From Marinifilum sp. D737 (GTDB lineage: Bacteria; Bacteroidota; Bacteroidia; Bacteroidales; Marinifilaceae): a stretch of DNA of 64,000 nt. Of the stretch, positions 47,316 to 55,230 are shown piece by piece (position 1 is the stretch's first letter; the number at the start of each line of letters is the position of its first letter). The DNA is taken from NCBI RefSeq assembly GCF_026672275.1, contig NZ_JANQCD010000003.1, positions 124,001 to 188,000 of the forward strand, in the 5' to 3' direction. The notes beneath the pieces were generated by a model. It worked only from the letters and a program-made list of their open reading frames with translations, was not told the DNA's origin and did no database searches. The position numbers and the translations under genes were made by a program.

Positions 47316-48884
47316 ATGAAGAAGCATATCATAAAAAAAGGAATAGGTCTGGCAATGGTAGTAATGCCATTACTAGGGCAAGCACAGGAAAAGAAAAATG
47401 TTCTTTTCATTGCTGTGGATGATTTGAAACCTGTTTTGGGATGCTATGGTGCGGAGCAAATGAAGACTCCCAATATAGATCAACTGGCAAAGCAAGGGGT
47501 TGTTTTTATGAATAATCATTGTCAGCAGGCAGTATGTGCTCCATCCAGAGCTAGTTTGCTAACAGGAGTTCGTCCCGATAGTACCAGGGTGTGGGATTTG
47601 AAAACGAAGATCAGAGATAAGAATCCTGATATTTTGACTTTGCCACAGTATTTTAAAAATCAGGGATACACAACTACAGGAGTGGGTAAGATTTACGATC
47701 GCCGCAGTGTAGATGCAAAACACGACAAGCTTTCCTGGAGTGAGGAATTTGCCTTTAGTGGTGATGAAAAATACAAGAATACAGAACTTGGGGAAGAAGT
47801 TCTGGGTCATTATCAGTCTGCAGAAACAAAGGATAAAGTAGCTTTCTATACTGCAGAAGGGAAAAAGAAGAATAAAAAAAGAGGTGCTTTAAACAAGTAT
47901 GTGATGAAGCACATTAAACCTTCAACCGAATGTGTGGATGTTCCTGATAACGCTTACACTGATGGTGTACTTGCTTTATCAGCAGTTGAAAGGTTGGAGA
48001 GGTTATCGAAAGAGGAACAGCCTTTCTTTTTAGCGGTTGGTTTTAAGAAACCGCACTTGCCATTTGTGGCTCCTAAAAAGTATTGGGATTTGTACGACAG
48101 AAATGAGCTTCCTTTGGCAGCTTATCAGAAGTTTTCTAAAAACGGGCCAAAAATCGCTTATCACAAATCAGGAGAAATTCAGTCGTATAGCGATATTCCT
48201 AAATTGAAGTCTTTCTCAGATATTGGACCAGATCTACTTCCTGAAGAGAAACAAAGGGAATTGATTCATGGCTACTATGCATCGGTTTCCTATATGGATG
48301 CACAGGTGGGAAAAGTGTTGCAAGCCTTGGATTCACTTGGCTTACGAGAGAGTACCATAATTGTATTGTGGGGCGATCATGGTTGGCATTTGGGGGATCA
48401 TGGCCTGTGGTGCAAGCATTCCAACTTTGAACAGGCAACACGTTCTCCTTTGATTTTTTCAGCACCTGAGGCACAGAAAGGAACAAAAGTGAATGCTCCA
48501 TCGGAGTTTGTAGATATTTTTCCAACACTTTGTGAGCTTTCAGGTATCGAAGAGCCGGAACATTTAGCTGGAACCAGCCTTGTGCCTTTACTTAGAGGAG
48601 AGAAGAAATCTGTAAAGGAATACTCGGTAAGTCAGTTCCGAAGAGGAAAAGCAATGGGCTATGCATTCCGTACCGAGAGATATCGTTACGTGCTTTGGAT
48701 GGGAGAAAACTTTAGAACGACACAAGCTTTCAATAAAGATTTGATCGTAGGGGAAGAACTTTACGATTATCAAAAAGATGAATTGGAAACCCGTAACCTG
48801 CTTGGGAATAAAGAATACAAAAAAGTGTATGAGCAAATGAAAGCTACCAGTGTTGATTTTTTCCAGGCTCAATTCAAAAGATAG
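47316..48884 (+). CDS. S1-family sulfatase 11 (S1_7 type)
   Basis: A 522-residue secreted sulfatase, very close to the one at 25758: both share LLGQAQEKKNVLFIAVDDLK, QQAVCAPSRASLL (Cys74 here), the inserted region, VGFKKPHLPFVAPKKYWDLY and VLWGDHGWHLGDHGLWCKH. The pair must be a relatively recent duplication that has been spread over 20 kb of the locus. Differences concentrate in the inserted region (KNKKRGALNKY here against MGKKGYGITKY), which may alter substrate choice. Confidence 0.93.
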   Translation: MKKHIIKKGIGLAMVVMPLLGQAQEKKNVLFIAVDDLKPVLGCYGAEQMKTPNIDQLAKQGVVFMNNHCQQAVCAPSRASLLTGVRPDSTRVWDLKTKIRDKNPDILTLPQYFKNQGYTTTGVGKIYDRRSVDAKHDKLSWSEEFAFSGDEKYKNTELGEEVLGHYQSAETKDKVAFYTAEGKKKNKKRGALNKYVMKHIKPSTECVDVPDNAYTDGVLALSAVERLERLSKEEQPFFLAVGFKKPHLPFVAPKKYWDLYDRNELPLAAYQKFSKNGPKIAYHKSGEIQSYSDIPKLKSFSDIGPDLLPEEKQRELIHGYYASVSYMDAQVGKVLQALDSLGLRESTIIVLWGDHGWHLGDHGLWCKHSNFEQATRSPLIFSAPEAQKGTKVNAPSEFVDIFPTLCELSGIEEPEHLAGTSLVPLLRGEKKSVKEYSVSQFRRGKAMGYAFRTERYRYVLWMGENFRTTQAFNKDLIVGEELYDYQKDELETRNLLGNKEYKKVYEQMKATSVDFFQAQFKR

Positions 48885-48912
48885 TTTAACCAGACAAGAA
48901 ATACGATAAGAC

Positions 48913-50256
48913 ATGAATCGAAAATTGATGTACTGCCTGTCTCTGTCTCTTTTTTTTCTATGTGCCTGTGGAAGCTCTTCCATTGTTGAGGAGGTAACAG
49001 AGACGATTGACGAGAATGTAGATGATGGAAATACCGACGACGATAATGATGAATCATCGGAAGAGGACCGGATTGAAGGAGTGCTTTATCCGGATGAATT
49101 GGTACAAATGATGGGAAAGGGCTTCGATGTTGCCTGGTCCGAATTCAACAAATACATTGAAAATCATGATGAGCTAAAAGTAATTGATATTGCCGGGGCA
49201 GGTTTTACAATGGTGAGAATTCGTGTGAATAAACCAGCTACGGATGAGCTGTTTTCGCATTTGGATGAACAGATTGATCAGTGTTTGAAGCATGGCTTGA
49301 TTCCTGTATTGGCTTTCCATGGACATGATGCTGAAGATGGAGAGGACATGGAACAGGCAAAGCAAGTTACAGTTGATTGGTGGCGTACTGTTGCGGAGCG
49401 ATACAAGGACTATTCCGATTTGCTTGTGTTCAACCTCTTTGTTGAACTGAATGGCAATTTGAAAAAAGACCATCAGCTTTTGAATGAGTTTTATGCTGAT
49501 ATCATTCCGGCAATTCGGGAATCAAATCCTTATCGAATTCTAATTGTTCCACCGGTTGGTTTATCAAAACCTGCCAATTTGCAATACATTCAATTGCCGG
49601 ATGAAACGGACCCTTTTATTATGATGGAATGGCACTGCTATGCTGCCGGGCCGGCTTTGGAAGGGAACAAGCAATGGACCACAGGAACTCCTGAAGAGCG
49701 CCAATTGGTGCTTGATCATTTTGAGGCTGCCAAGGAATACATGAAAGCAACTGGCCGCTCTACCTGGCTGGGAGCCTGGATGGCTGGGAACTACAACAAG
49801 GGAAATGAGTACGATATTCCTGCTCAGGTGCAGTTTGCTACCTTTTTTGTTCGTGAATTGGCAAAGATAGAAGTGCCTTGGTGTATCAATACCGATGATA
49901 AGTTTTACGACTACCTGAACCTTAGGTGGTATCCGGAAGGAGAATATGGTGGAATTCCGGTACGTGATGTCATATTGGATACAGAAAAAGTTGCTCTCTA
50001 TTCCGGCGAGGGATACCAGGGTGAAAGCTTGCGTTTAAGTCCTGGCGAGTACGATGAGGATGAATTGCAGGCAATGGACTTTGACAATAACATTTCATCA
50101 ATTATGGTCCCTTGGGGATTTAAAGTGATTGCATATACCGGGAAAGGATTTGCTGGAACTGCGCATGAATATACAAGGACAACACGCAGTTTTAGCAGTG
50201 AATTGGAGAATACAATTTCTTCATTGAAGATTATCGATTTGGAAACATACGATTAA
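48913..50256 (+). CDS. GH5-like lipoprotein lacking the nucleophile, with beta/gamma-crystallin-like domain
   Basis: A 447-residue lipoprotein (lipobox LCAC, Cys19) with a very acidic linker (about 27-55, Asp/Glu-rich). The TIM-barrel part (about 60-345) follows GH5 order: FTMVRIRVN, IPVLAFHGHD, LVFNLFVELNGN with Glu178, MMEWHCYA. The usual Asn-Glu-Pro is Val-Glu-Leu here. Where active GH5 members have Glu in the strand-7 motif, this protein has WLGAWMAGNY with Ala288. It is therefore probably inactive and may bind glycan. The C-terminal 90 residues (VALYSGEGYQGESLRLSPG and VIAYTGKGFAGTAHEY) form a beta/gamma-crystallin-like pair of Greek keys, which often bind calcium or sugar. It lies 28 bp after sulfatase 11 and is closed by a terminator. 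Confidence 0.7.
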   Translation: MNRKLMYCLSLSLFFLCACGSSSIVEEVTETIDENVDDGNTDDDNDESSEEDRIEGVLYPDELVQMMGKGFDVAWSEFNKYIENHDELKVIDIAGAGFTMVRIRVNKPATDELFSHLDEQIDQCLKHGLIPVLAFHGHDAEDGEDMEQAKQVTVDWWRTVAERYKDYSDLLVFNLFVELNGNLKKDHQLLNEFYADIIPAIRESNPYRILIVPPVGLSKPANLQYIQLPDETDPFIMMEWHCYAAGPALEGNKQWTTGTPEERQLVLDHFEAAKEYMKATGRSTWLGAWMAGNYNKGNEYDIPAQVQFATFFVRELAKIEVPWCINTDDKFYDYLNLRWYPEGEYGGIPVRDVILDTEKVALYSGEGYQGESLRLSPGEYDEDELQAMDFDNNISSIMVPWGFKVIAYTGKGFAGTAHEYTRTTRSFSSELENTISSLKIIDLETYD

Positions 50257-50284
50257 TCGAACTCAGATTTTTAGATTGGCTAGT

Positions 50285-50327
50285 CAGCCCGCTGATTTCT
50301 TAATTGGAATGGCGGGCTGTTTTTTTT
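50285..50327 (+). terminator. Terminator after the GH5-like gene
   Basis: CAGCCCGC (50285-50292) pairs with GCGGGCTG (50312-50319) and is followed by eight T. It ends the block running from 35896. Confidence 0.85.
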
Positions 50328-50423
50328 CGAATTGACAGGTGAGAATAATAGAGAACTTAGTTGCCCCTTGATTCAAATCGTTGTAAATTAATGAGAACAA
50401 AAATGAATTAAAAAGAATCAAAG

Positions 50424-51095
50424 ATGACTGAATATGCTAACCCCAATGACCTGGTGTTCTATGTGAAATATCATATCAAGCCGGAATTTACAAATGAGTT
50501 TCAGGAACGATTAATGGGTGTTGTTGAAAACATGACTCAGGAAGATAGTTTTGTGAGTGCTTTTGTGCACCAGTATGCCGAAAGTGAAGGGCGTTTTTCC
50601 ATGTATGAACGATGGACGGATTCTTCGAAGGATGCTTTTATGACCTATCAAATGGAAGGAAAAGATTATCGAAAAGAATATGAGAAGCGACTGCCTTTGA
50701 TAAGCGAAACTCCCAGAAAGATTCACTTGTTAAAACCATTGGCCTATTGGATTAGTGCAAATGTAAAGCCATCAGAAAATGATTTGATCTTCTATGTGAA
50801 TTTCCACATTAAGCCGGATAAGCTTGAGGAGTGGAAGCAAGCAGCTTTGCAGGTACTCAATAAAATGGCCGAAGAAGACGCCTTTGTAAGTACTTTTCTC
50901 CATCAGGATGCAGAAGATCCTTCCCGATTTACCATTTATGAACGATGGAACGAAGCAAGTATGGAGGATTTTGAAAAGAACCACCTGAATGCAAAAGAAT
51001 ATCGACAGGTATATGAAAACATGCTACCAGATCTGATGCAAAGTATGCGAACTTTTCGAATACTGGAGCCTTTAGGAAGTTGGATAGGGAAATAG
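50424..51095 (+). CDS. Tandem ABM-domain (quinol monooxygenase-like) protein
   Basis: A 223-residue cytoplasmic protein made of two related halves: NDLVFYVKYHIKPEF, FVSAFVHQYAESEGRFSMYERW in residues 5-113 and NDLIFYVNFHIKPDK, FVSTFLHQDAEDPSRFTIYERW in 114-223. Each is a dimeric alpha/beta-barrel (antibiotic biosynthesis monooxygenase, PF03992-like) fold, so the fused protein would fold as an internal dimer. Such domains act as cofactor-free monooxygenases or small-molecule binding proteins. It is isolated between two hairpins inside a sugar locus and its role there is unknown. Confidence 0.75.
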   Translation: MTEYANPNDLVFYVKYHIKPEFTNEFQERLMGVVENMTQEDSFVSAFVHQYAESEGRFSMYERWTDSSKDAFMTYQMEGKDYRKEYEKRLPLISETPRKIHLLKPLAYWISANVKPSENDLIFYVNFHIKPDKLEEWKQAALQVLNKMAEEDAFVSTFLHQDAEDPSRFTIYERWNEASMEDFEKNHLNAKEYRQVYENMLPDLMQSMRTFRILEPLGSWIGK

Positions 51096-51335
51096 CAGTG
51101 AATTGAACCATTCATACCGCCTGACTGAACGGAAAATCTACTATTACTATTATTTCTATTGGTAATTTAGTACCAGCTTTATTGGCTGGTGTTGTTCGTA
51201 TTTTTCACAGCTTGTATTTCGATTTTGAAATATAGTATGTAGTTTTACGCGACAAAGAAACACTTCCCGGTAATAGCCTACACATACATTAAAAAATCAT
51301 ACTCCTTCGCAAGTAAATGCGGGAGGTGATAAAAT
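51096..51335 (+). promoter_or_regulatory. Leader region of the sulfatase-maturing enzyme gene
   Basis: Non-coding, with a small dyad ACCAGC/GCTGGT near 51172-51189 and a second hairpin just before the leader peptide (CTCC...CGCA/TGCGGGAG, 51302-51325). The second stem overlaps the GGAGGTG ribosome-binding site of the leader peptide, so folding would hide it. Confidence 0.35.
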
Positions 51336-51377
51336 ATGAATACAAAAGAAGACTCTGTACTATACAGAAGTTTCTGA
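51336..51377 (+). CDS. Possible 13-residue leader peptide
   Basis: MNTKEDSVLYRSF is preceded by GGAGGTGATAAAAT, an unusually strong Shine-Dalgarno sequence for Bacteroidota, which mostly start genes without one. The stop lies 19 bp before the anSME start. Its site may be hidden in a hairpin. It could control translation of the enzyme gene downstream; there is no direct evidence that it is made. Confidence 0.3.
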   Translation: MNTKEDSVLYRSF

Positions 51378-51396
51378 CGATAGAATAGTAGATGAA

Positions 51397-52605
51397 ATGA
51401 TTAAAAAACAACTAAACTCAGTTTTGATTAAGCCTTCGGGACCAGATTGTAATTTAGGCTGTACCTATTGCTTTTATTTGGAAAAGGCGGGTCTTTATCA
51501 CCAACAGAAGGTTCACCGTATGGATGAGGAAACCCTGGAGATGCTAATCCGCCAGGTTATGGAACAATCAGGACCGGAAGTGTCATTTGGATGGCAGGGA
51601 GGAGAACCTACCTTAATGGGACTGGACTTTTTCAGGAAAGTGATTGAACTTCAACAGAAATACGGAAACGGGAAAACTGTTGGGAATGGTTTGCAAACCA
51701 ACGGCTTATTGTTGAATGAAGAGTGGGCCGAATTCCTAAAAGAGTACAATTGGCTGGTAGGTTTATCATTGGATGGACCACAACACATTCACGATCATTA
51801 TCGTCTTACTCCAAATGGGAAACCAAGTTGGGAGATTGTGTCGAAAAATGCCAAAATGTTATTGGACAAGGGAGTGGCTACAAATGTACTGAGCTGTTTG
51901 ACCGATCATTCAGCGGATCATATCGAAGAGATCTACAATTATCACAAGGAAATGGGCTTCGATTTTATGCAGTTCATTCCTATTGTTGAGACAGATAAGG
52001 AGAACCCCAGGGCGGCTGCATCTTTTTCGCTTTCGCCTGAAAAGTACGGAGAAGTACTTTGTAAGCTTTGGGATCTTTGGATCAATGATTTCCAAAATGG
52101 AATCCCTACTACATCGGTTCGTCATTTCGATTCGCTTTTCCACACCTATGTGGGAATACCAGCACCAGAATGTACACTGCAGAAAGAGTGTGGAGTATAT
52201 ACGGTAATCGAGCACAACGGCGATGTATATGCTTGTGATTTCTTTGTGGAACCTCAGTGGAAATTGGGAAACATCAAGCAAGGGAAAATCATCAACATGC
52301 TAAACTCCAAAAAGCAGCATCAGTTTGGTTGCATGAAAGCCAAATTGCCGCGTAAATGTAAGAGCTGTAGTTACCTGAAACACTGTTTTGGAGGTTGTAC
52401 AAAAGACAGAATCAAAGATCCTATGGACAATGGAATGCCGCGTTTCTGTACTTCATACAAAATGTTCTTTGCTCATGCCCACACCCAACTTCAGGAGATG
52501 GGAAGAAACTGGATTGCCCAGCAAATGCAGATGCAGAGAGAAATGGAAGCTCAGCAAAGCGGAGGAACCTACAATGCTTTCAATGACTTTGTGAAAAAAT
52601 CTTAG
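51397..52605 (+). CDS. Anaerobic sulfatase-maturating enzyme (anSME), radical SAM
   Basis: A 402-residue cytoplasmic enzyme that oxidises the active-site Cys of sulfatases to formylglycine without oxygen, before export. The radical SAM cluster motif is C-x3-C-x2-C with Cys18, Cys22 and Cys25 in DCNLGCTYCFYLEKAGLY. FGWQGGEPTLMG is the SAM-binding Gly-Glu block, and LQTNGLLLN and GLSLDGP are conserved strands. The C-terminal SPASM domain (CGVYTVIEHNGDVYACDFFV, CKSCSYLKHCFGGCTKDR) carries two more iron-sulfur clusters. Since all twelve sulfatases here have Cys-type signatures, one such enzyme can serve the whole locus. Confidence 0.95.
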   Translation: MIKKQLNSVLIKPSGPDCNLGCTYCFYLEKAGLYHQQKVHRMDEETLEMLIRQVMEQSGPEVSFGWQGGEPTLMGLDFFRKVIELQQKYGNGKTVGNGLQTNGLLLNEEWAEFLKEYNWLVGLSLDGPQHIHDHYRLTPNGKPSWEIVSKNAKMLLDKGVATNVLSCLTDHSADHIEEIYNYHKEMGFDFMQFIPIVETDKENPRAAASFSLSPEKYGEVLCKLWDLWINDFQNGIPTTSVRHFDSLFHTYVGIPAPECTLQKECGVYTVIEHNGDVYACDFFVEPQWKLGNIKQGKIINMLNSKKQHQFGCMKAKLPRKCKSCSYLKHCFGGCTKDRIKDPMDNGMPRFCTSYKMFFAHAHTQLQEMGRNWIAQQMQMQREMEAQQSGGTYNAFNDFVKKS

Positions 52606-52700
52606 TATTGATTTGTCATCGGGTGGCCTAAGCCCAATCAAATGCTTGTTGGAAGATCTCCGGCAAATCATACACAAATACAGAGAGTCTAAAAAATAGA

Positions 52701-52740
52701 AGAATGCCGATTCTAAAAATCAGAATCGGCATTCTTTCTT
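52701..52740 (+). terminator. Terminator after anSME
   Basis: A perfect 14-bp stem (AGAATGCCGATTCT and its complement) with a seven-base loop, followed by TTCTT. The remaining spacer to 52916 is AT-rich, with nothing further that I can support. Confidence 0.8.
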
Positions 52741-52916
52741 ATATAAGATTTAATGGAAAAATATACTTGTTTGCTTTATATGTAAAATGTTTTAGTAATT
52801 TTATTGACTGTGTAACTGATAAAACAAAGAATAAAAGAAAAATAAATACAGCTTGATAAGCTAACAAATAAGTTGCCATTCATTGCGGAGTGGACTCAAG
52901 TTTTAAAAATATCTAA

Positions 52917-53327
52917 ATGAATAAAAAAGAAAAACTACTTGCATTGATCCCAGCTTTATGGGCAAGTTTATTTGACACAGTTATAACGATTTTAGGTCAA
53001 TCGAATGATTATTGGAATGGAAATTTAAATATGGCGAACGAAGGAAATCCCATTGGAAACTTTATGATGAAAAACCATGTTTCGGGAATATTTATCGTTT
53101 GTGGACTTTGGATGATCTTGATCGGAATCTTAGGCTACTATCTACCTAGAAAAGTATCTAGAATTTTCCTGTTATTTGTTTTGATAGCACATAGTTGGGG
53201 AGCTTCAAGTTGGATTTCAATGAAATTTGGATTTTGGCCAATAATGGTCTTTATTTTATTTAATGCAATTCTGTTTTGTAAAATTGAAGATATTATTAGT
53301 AAAAAAAATAGAGCTATGGTAATTTGA
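52917..53327 (+). CDS. Unknown membrane protein, about four helices
   Basis: A 136-residue protein with four hydrophobic segments (ALWASLFDTVITIL, IFIVCGLWMILIGILGYYL, IFLLFVLIAHSWGASSW, IMVFILFNAILFC). The loop NMANEGNPIGNFMM carries a conserved-looking Asn-Glu-Gly-Asn-Pro. Small proteins with this NEGNP signature occur widely in Bacteroidota without known function. It lies next to REP-like palindromes and seems unrelated to the sugar genes. Confidence 0.55.
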   Translation: MNKKEKLLALIPALWASLFDTVITILGQSNDYWNGNLNMANEGNPIGNFMMKNHVSGIFIVCGLWMILIGILGYYLPRKVSRIFLLFVLIAHSWGASSWISMKFGFWPIMVFILFNAILFCKIEDIISKKNRAMVI

Positions 53328-53335
53328 ACTGGAAT

Positions 53336-53473
53336 CCCCCTAGCTGGCGCGAGTTTGTAACTCGTGTCTTGCAAAATCAATAACACACAAATCCAGTATT
53401 AAAAATTACAAAGGCAGCAAATGACTACAGTTTCTGCTAAAGCAAAGTAGAGATACAAGCTCGCACTAGCAGG
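53336..53473. repeat. REP-like palindromic repeat pair
   Basis: CCCCCTAGCTGGCGCGAGTT followed by a palindromic GCGAGTTTGTAACTCGTG core starts at 53336. An inverted, more degenerate copy (GATACAAGCTCGCACTAGCA) ends near 53473. A third copy is at 54139-54183. The pattern GCGAGC...GCTCGTGTCTTGCGAA is typical of repeats moved by RAYT-type transposases, but no transposase is in this window. Confidence 0.6.
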
Positions 53474-53502
53474 CGAACGTTGTAGTATATTAAAGATTGA
53501 AA

Positions 53503-54129
53503 ATGGGAATAATAATAGTAATCTTAATTGGAGCAATCATTTTGATTTTGTTTCAAAGAAATTTTAAAATACAAACGTTTCAAACTTTCAGTGAATCTGC
53601 TGGAGAAGATACTAACGAATCAAGCTCAATATTTTTTCACGAAGATGATTACAAACAAGTGGAAATTGTTCCTTCCGAGAATTTCGGTGAATTGATAAAA
53701 CAAGCAGAAAACGTTCAAGACTTTGCAGAGAAACATTTCGACGGGGGTGCTTTTACTGATATAATGATCAGAGAAGAAAATGGATTTAAATTGAAAAACC
53801 GTGGAATTAAACCCAGAGAGCTTGATTTGATTTTGTTAGACTTGCCTATAAATAAATATACTGAGGTTTCAACAGGAATTAGACCAGGAGAAATGAATAG
53901 CGAAAACACTTATGGATATGGGGAAAACTATAACGGAATATTCTTTGATTTCGAATTTGATTCTGTAACTGGAATTTGGATTGTAGGATCGCCAGAAGTA
54001 AAAAACAAAGAGTTCGTTCAAGTTTTAAATAATATCGGAAATAAATGGAACTTATTGCTAATGGATTGGAACTCTCTTGAACTGATTGATTTAAAAGACA
54101 AGGAACAGATTGAAAATTATTTAAATTAA
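53503..54129 (+). CDS. Unknown single-pass membrane protein
   Basis: A 208-residue protein with an N-terminal membrane helix (MGIIIVILIGAIILILFQ) and a soluble domain. The ATG at 53503 is chosen over a TTG at 53497. The soluble part contains GIKPRELDLILLDLP and an Asn/Gly-rich NTYGYGENYNGIFFDFEFD. I do not recognise the family. It lies between two REP-like repeats, which suggests a mobile or recently acquired accessory gene. Confidence 0.5.
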   Translation: MGIIIVILIGAIILILFQRNFKIQTFQTFSESAGEDTNESSSIFFHEDDYKQVEIVPSENFGELIKQAENVQDFAEKHFDGGAFTDIMIREENGFKLKNRGIKPRELDLILLDLPINKYTEVSTGIRPGEMNSENTYGYGENYNGIFFDFEFDSVTGIWIVGSPEVKNKEFVQVLNNIGNKWNLLLMDWNSLELIDLKDKEQIENYLN

Positions 54130-54138
54130 TATGTACTA

Positions 54139-54183
54139 CCCCCTTGCTGCCGCGAGCTTTTAGCTCGTGTCTTGCGAATGCAA
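54139..54183. repeat. REP-like palindromic repeat, third copy
   Basis: CCCCCTTGCTGCCGCGAGCT, then a GCGAGCTTTTAGCTCG hairpin and CTTGCGAATGCAA. It matches the 53336 copy in the same orientation. Confidence 0.6.
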
Positions 54184-54216
54184 ATACATTAATAAAATCC
54201 TTGAAAACACTATTAT

Positions 54217-54330
54217 ATGAATAAGAAAATATTAAAGGTCATAGGAATTATTGTATCCATTGTAGTGGTACTTTTCTTTCTAGATGCTGTTTTAGGAGAG
54301 TTTATAACAGGTTGGAATCATCCAAAATAA
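54217..54330 (+). CDS. Small membrane protein, 37 residues
   Basis: An ATG at 54217 opens a 37-residue frame: MNKKILKVIGIIVSIVVVLF, followed by FLDAVLGEFITGWNHPK. It is one transmembrane helix with a basic N-terminus and a short outside tail. The composition is typical of real small membrane proteins in Bacteroidota. It follows a REP-like repeat; function unknown. Confidence 0.5.
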   Translation: MNKKILKVIGIIVSIVVVLFFLDAVLGEFITGWNHPK

Positions 54331-54474
54331 ATTGACCTAGAGAAAAGATCTCTTTAAATATACTTGCAAGCTATTTACGAGCTTCAAATCCTTAGGCACG
54401 CAAGATGAAAATATCAGTTGATATACTTTAAAATATCAATTAATATCTGAGTATATATCAAGTGGTATTATGTG

Positions 54475-54492
54475 GTATATCAATTGATATAC
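54475..54492. promoter_or_regulatory. Perfect 18-bp palindrome in an AT-rich cluster
   Basis: GTATATCAATTGATATAC is a perfect palindrome. Related half-sites (GTTGATATAC, AATATCAATTAATATC, GTATATATCAAG) crowd 54415-54470. It lies between convergent genes, so it is more likely a protein-binding or structural site than a promoter. Confidence 0.4.
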
Positions 54493-54534
54493 GCAGTGTC
54501 TATGCCAGGGGATCAAGAGTTTGTAATGCACTGT

Positions 54535-55230
54535 CTAAAGGGTCTGAAAGGGTAGACTGTAGCAGGACATCATCTCCCTGTGGTGCTGGTAGCGAACTAC
54601 AATGCGAAAGCGGGCCTCACCGGCAGGCATATCTTCGGGAAGTAAAACCATAAGACTGGAAGCATTTTTATGGCTGATCATTTGAAGCTTAATTGCTTCC
54701 TCTTCACTTTCAAGATACACGCCAACCTGCTCATCATCTTTGGGAAATCGAAAGTTGCTGCCTTTAATTTCCACAACTAGTAAAGCTTTTAACTCCTTTA
54801 ATTCTTCGTTGGTGTGTTTGTTAATTAGTTGATGGATAGAAGGTTTTTTGGGACTCTTGTGTGTTTTTTGAAGCTTTATCTCTTTGCCCAAATCCTTTAG
54901 TGATTTGCCCGGAGATGTGGTAAAACACAATTGGTGCTGCCTGGGATTAAAATAATCACTGGAATTGAGAAACTGTCCCCTGATGCTTGGCTTTATTTTC
55001 ACAAAAGGAAGGTTCACGGTGTAGCCTTCCTTAAGAGAACTTTCGATTGCATGGTTCAGCTCCATGAGAACTCCTTTTGCTTCGGATCTTGTTATGCCTG
55101 ATCCTGGAAAACAGATGCGATCTACAATGCCTTCAAGGTCTACACTTCCGATGCTTTGAACCTTGGCAAGGTAACTATTCTTTAATCCGGTTTTAAGTTT
55201 GTTGGGATTAAGAGCATATTTTATAGTCAT
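54535..55230 (-). CDS. HU-like DNA-binding protein with C-terminal Ig-like (DUF4469-type) domain
   Basis: A 231-residue protein from Met at 55230 (MTIKYALNPNKLKTGLKNSY); upstream codons to 55380 look non-coding. Residues 1-115 match the HU-type DNA-binding domain of Bacteroidota (YLAKVQSIGSVDLEGIVDRI, GSGITRSEAKGVLMELNHAI, GYTVNLPFVKIKPSIRGQF). The C-terminal domain ends with GEARFRIVVRYQHHR, which resembles DUF4469 of the same family. These proteins are common, often near mobile elements, and their exact job is unknown. It is the only minus-strand gene between HTCS 1 and the window end. Confidence 0.75.
   Translation of the reverse strand: MTIKYALNPNKLKTGLKNSYLAKVQSIGSVDLEGIVDRICFPGSGITRSEAKGVLMELNHAIESSLKEGYTVNLPFVKIKPSIRGQFLNSSDYFNPRQHQLCFTTSPGKSLKDLGKEIKLQKTHKSPKKPSIHQLINKHTNEELKELKALLVVEIKGSNFRFPKDDEQVGVYLESEEEAIKLQMISHKNASSLMVLLPEDMPAGEARFRIVVRYQHHREMMSCYSLPFQTL

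Noticed and set aside
9848-50256. Carrageenan, agar, fucoidan, ulvan or glycosaminoglycan locus
   Set aside because: None of the marker enzymes for those glycans is visible; only beta-glucan backbone enzymes and cellobiose phosphorylase are present.
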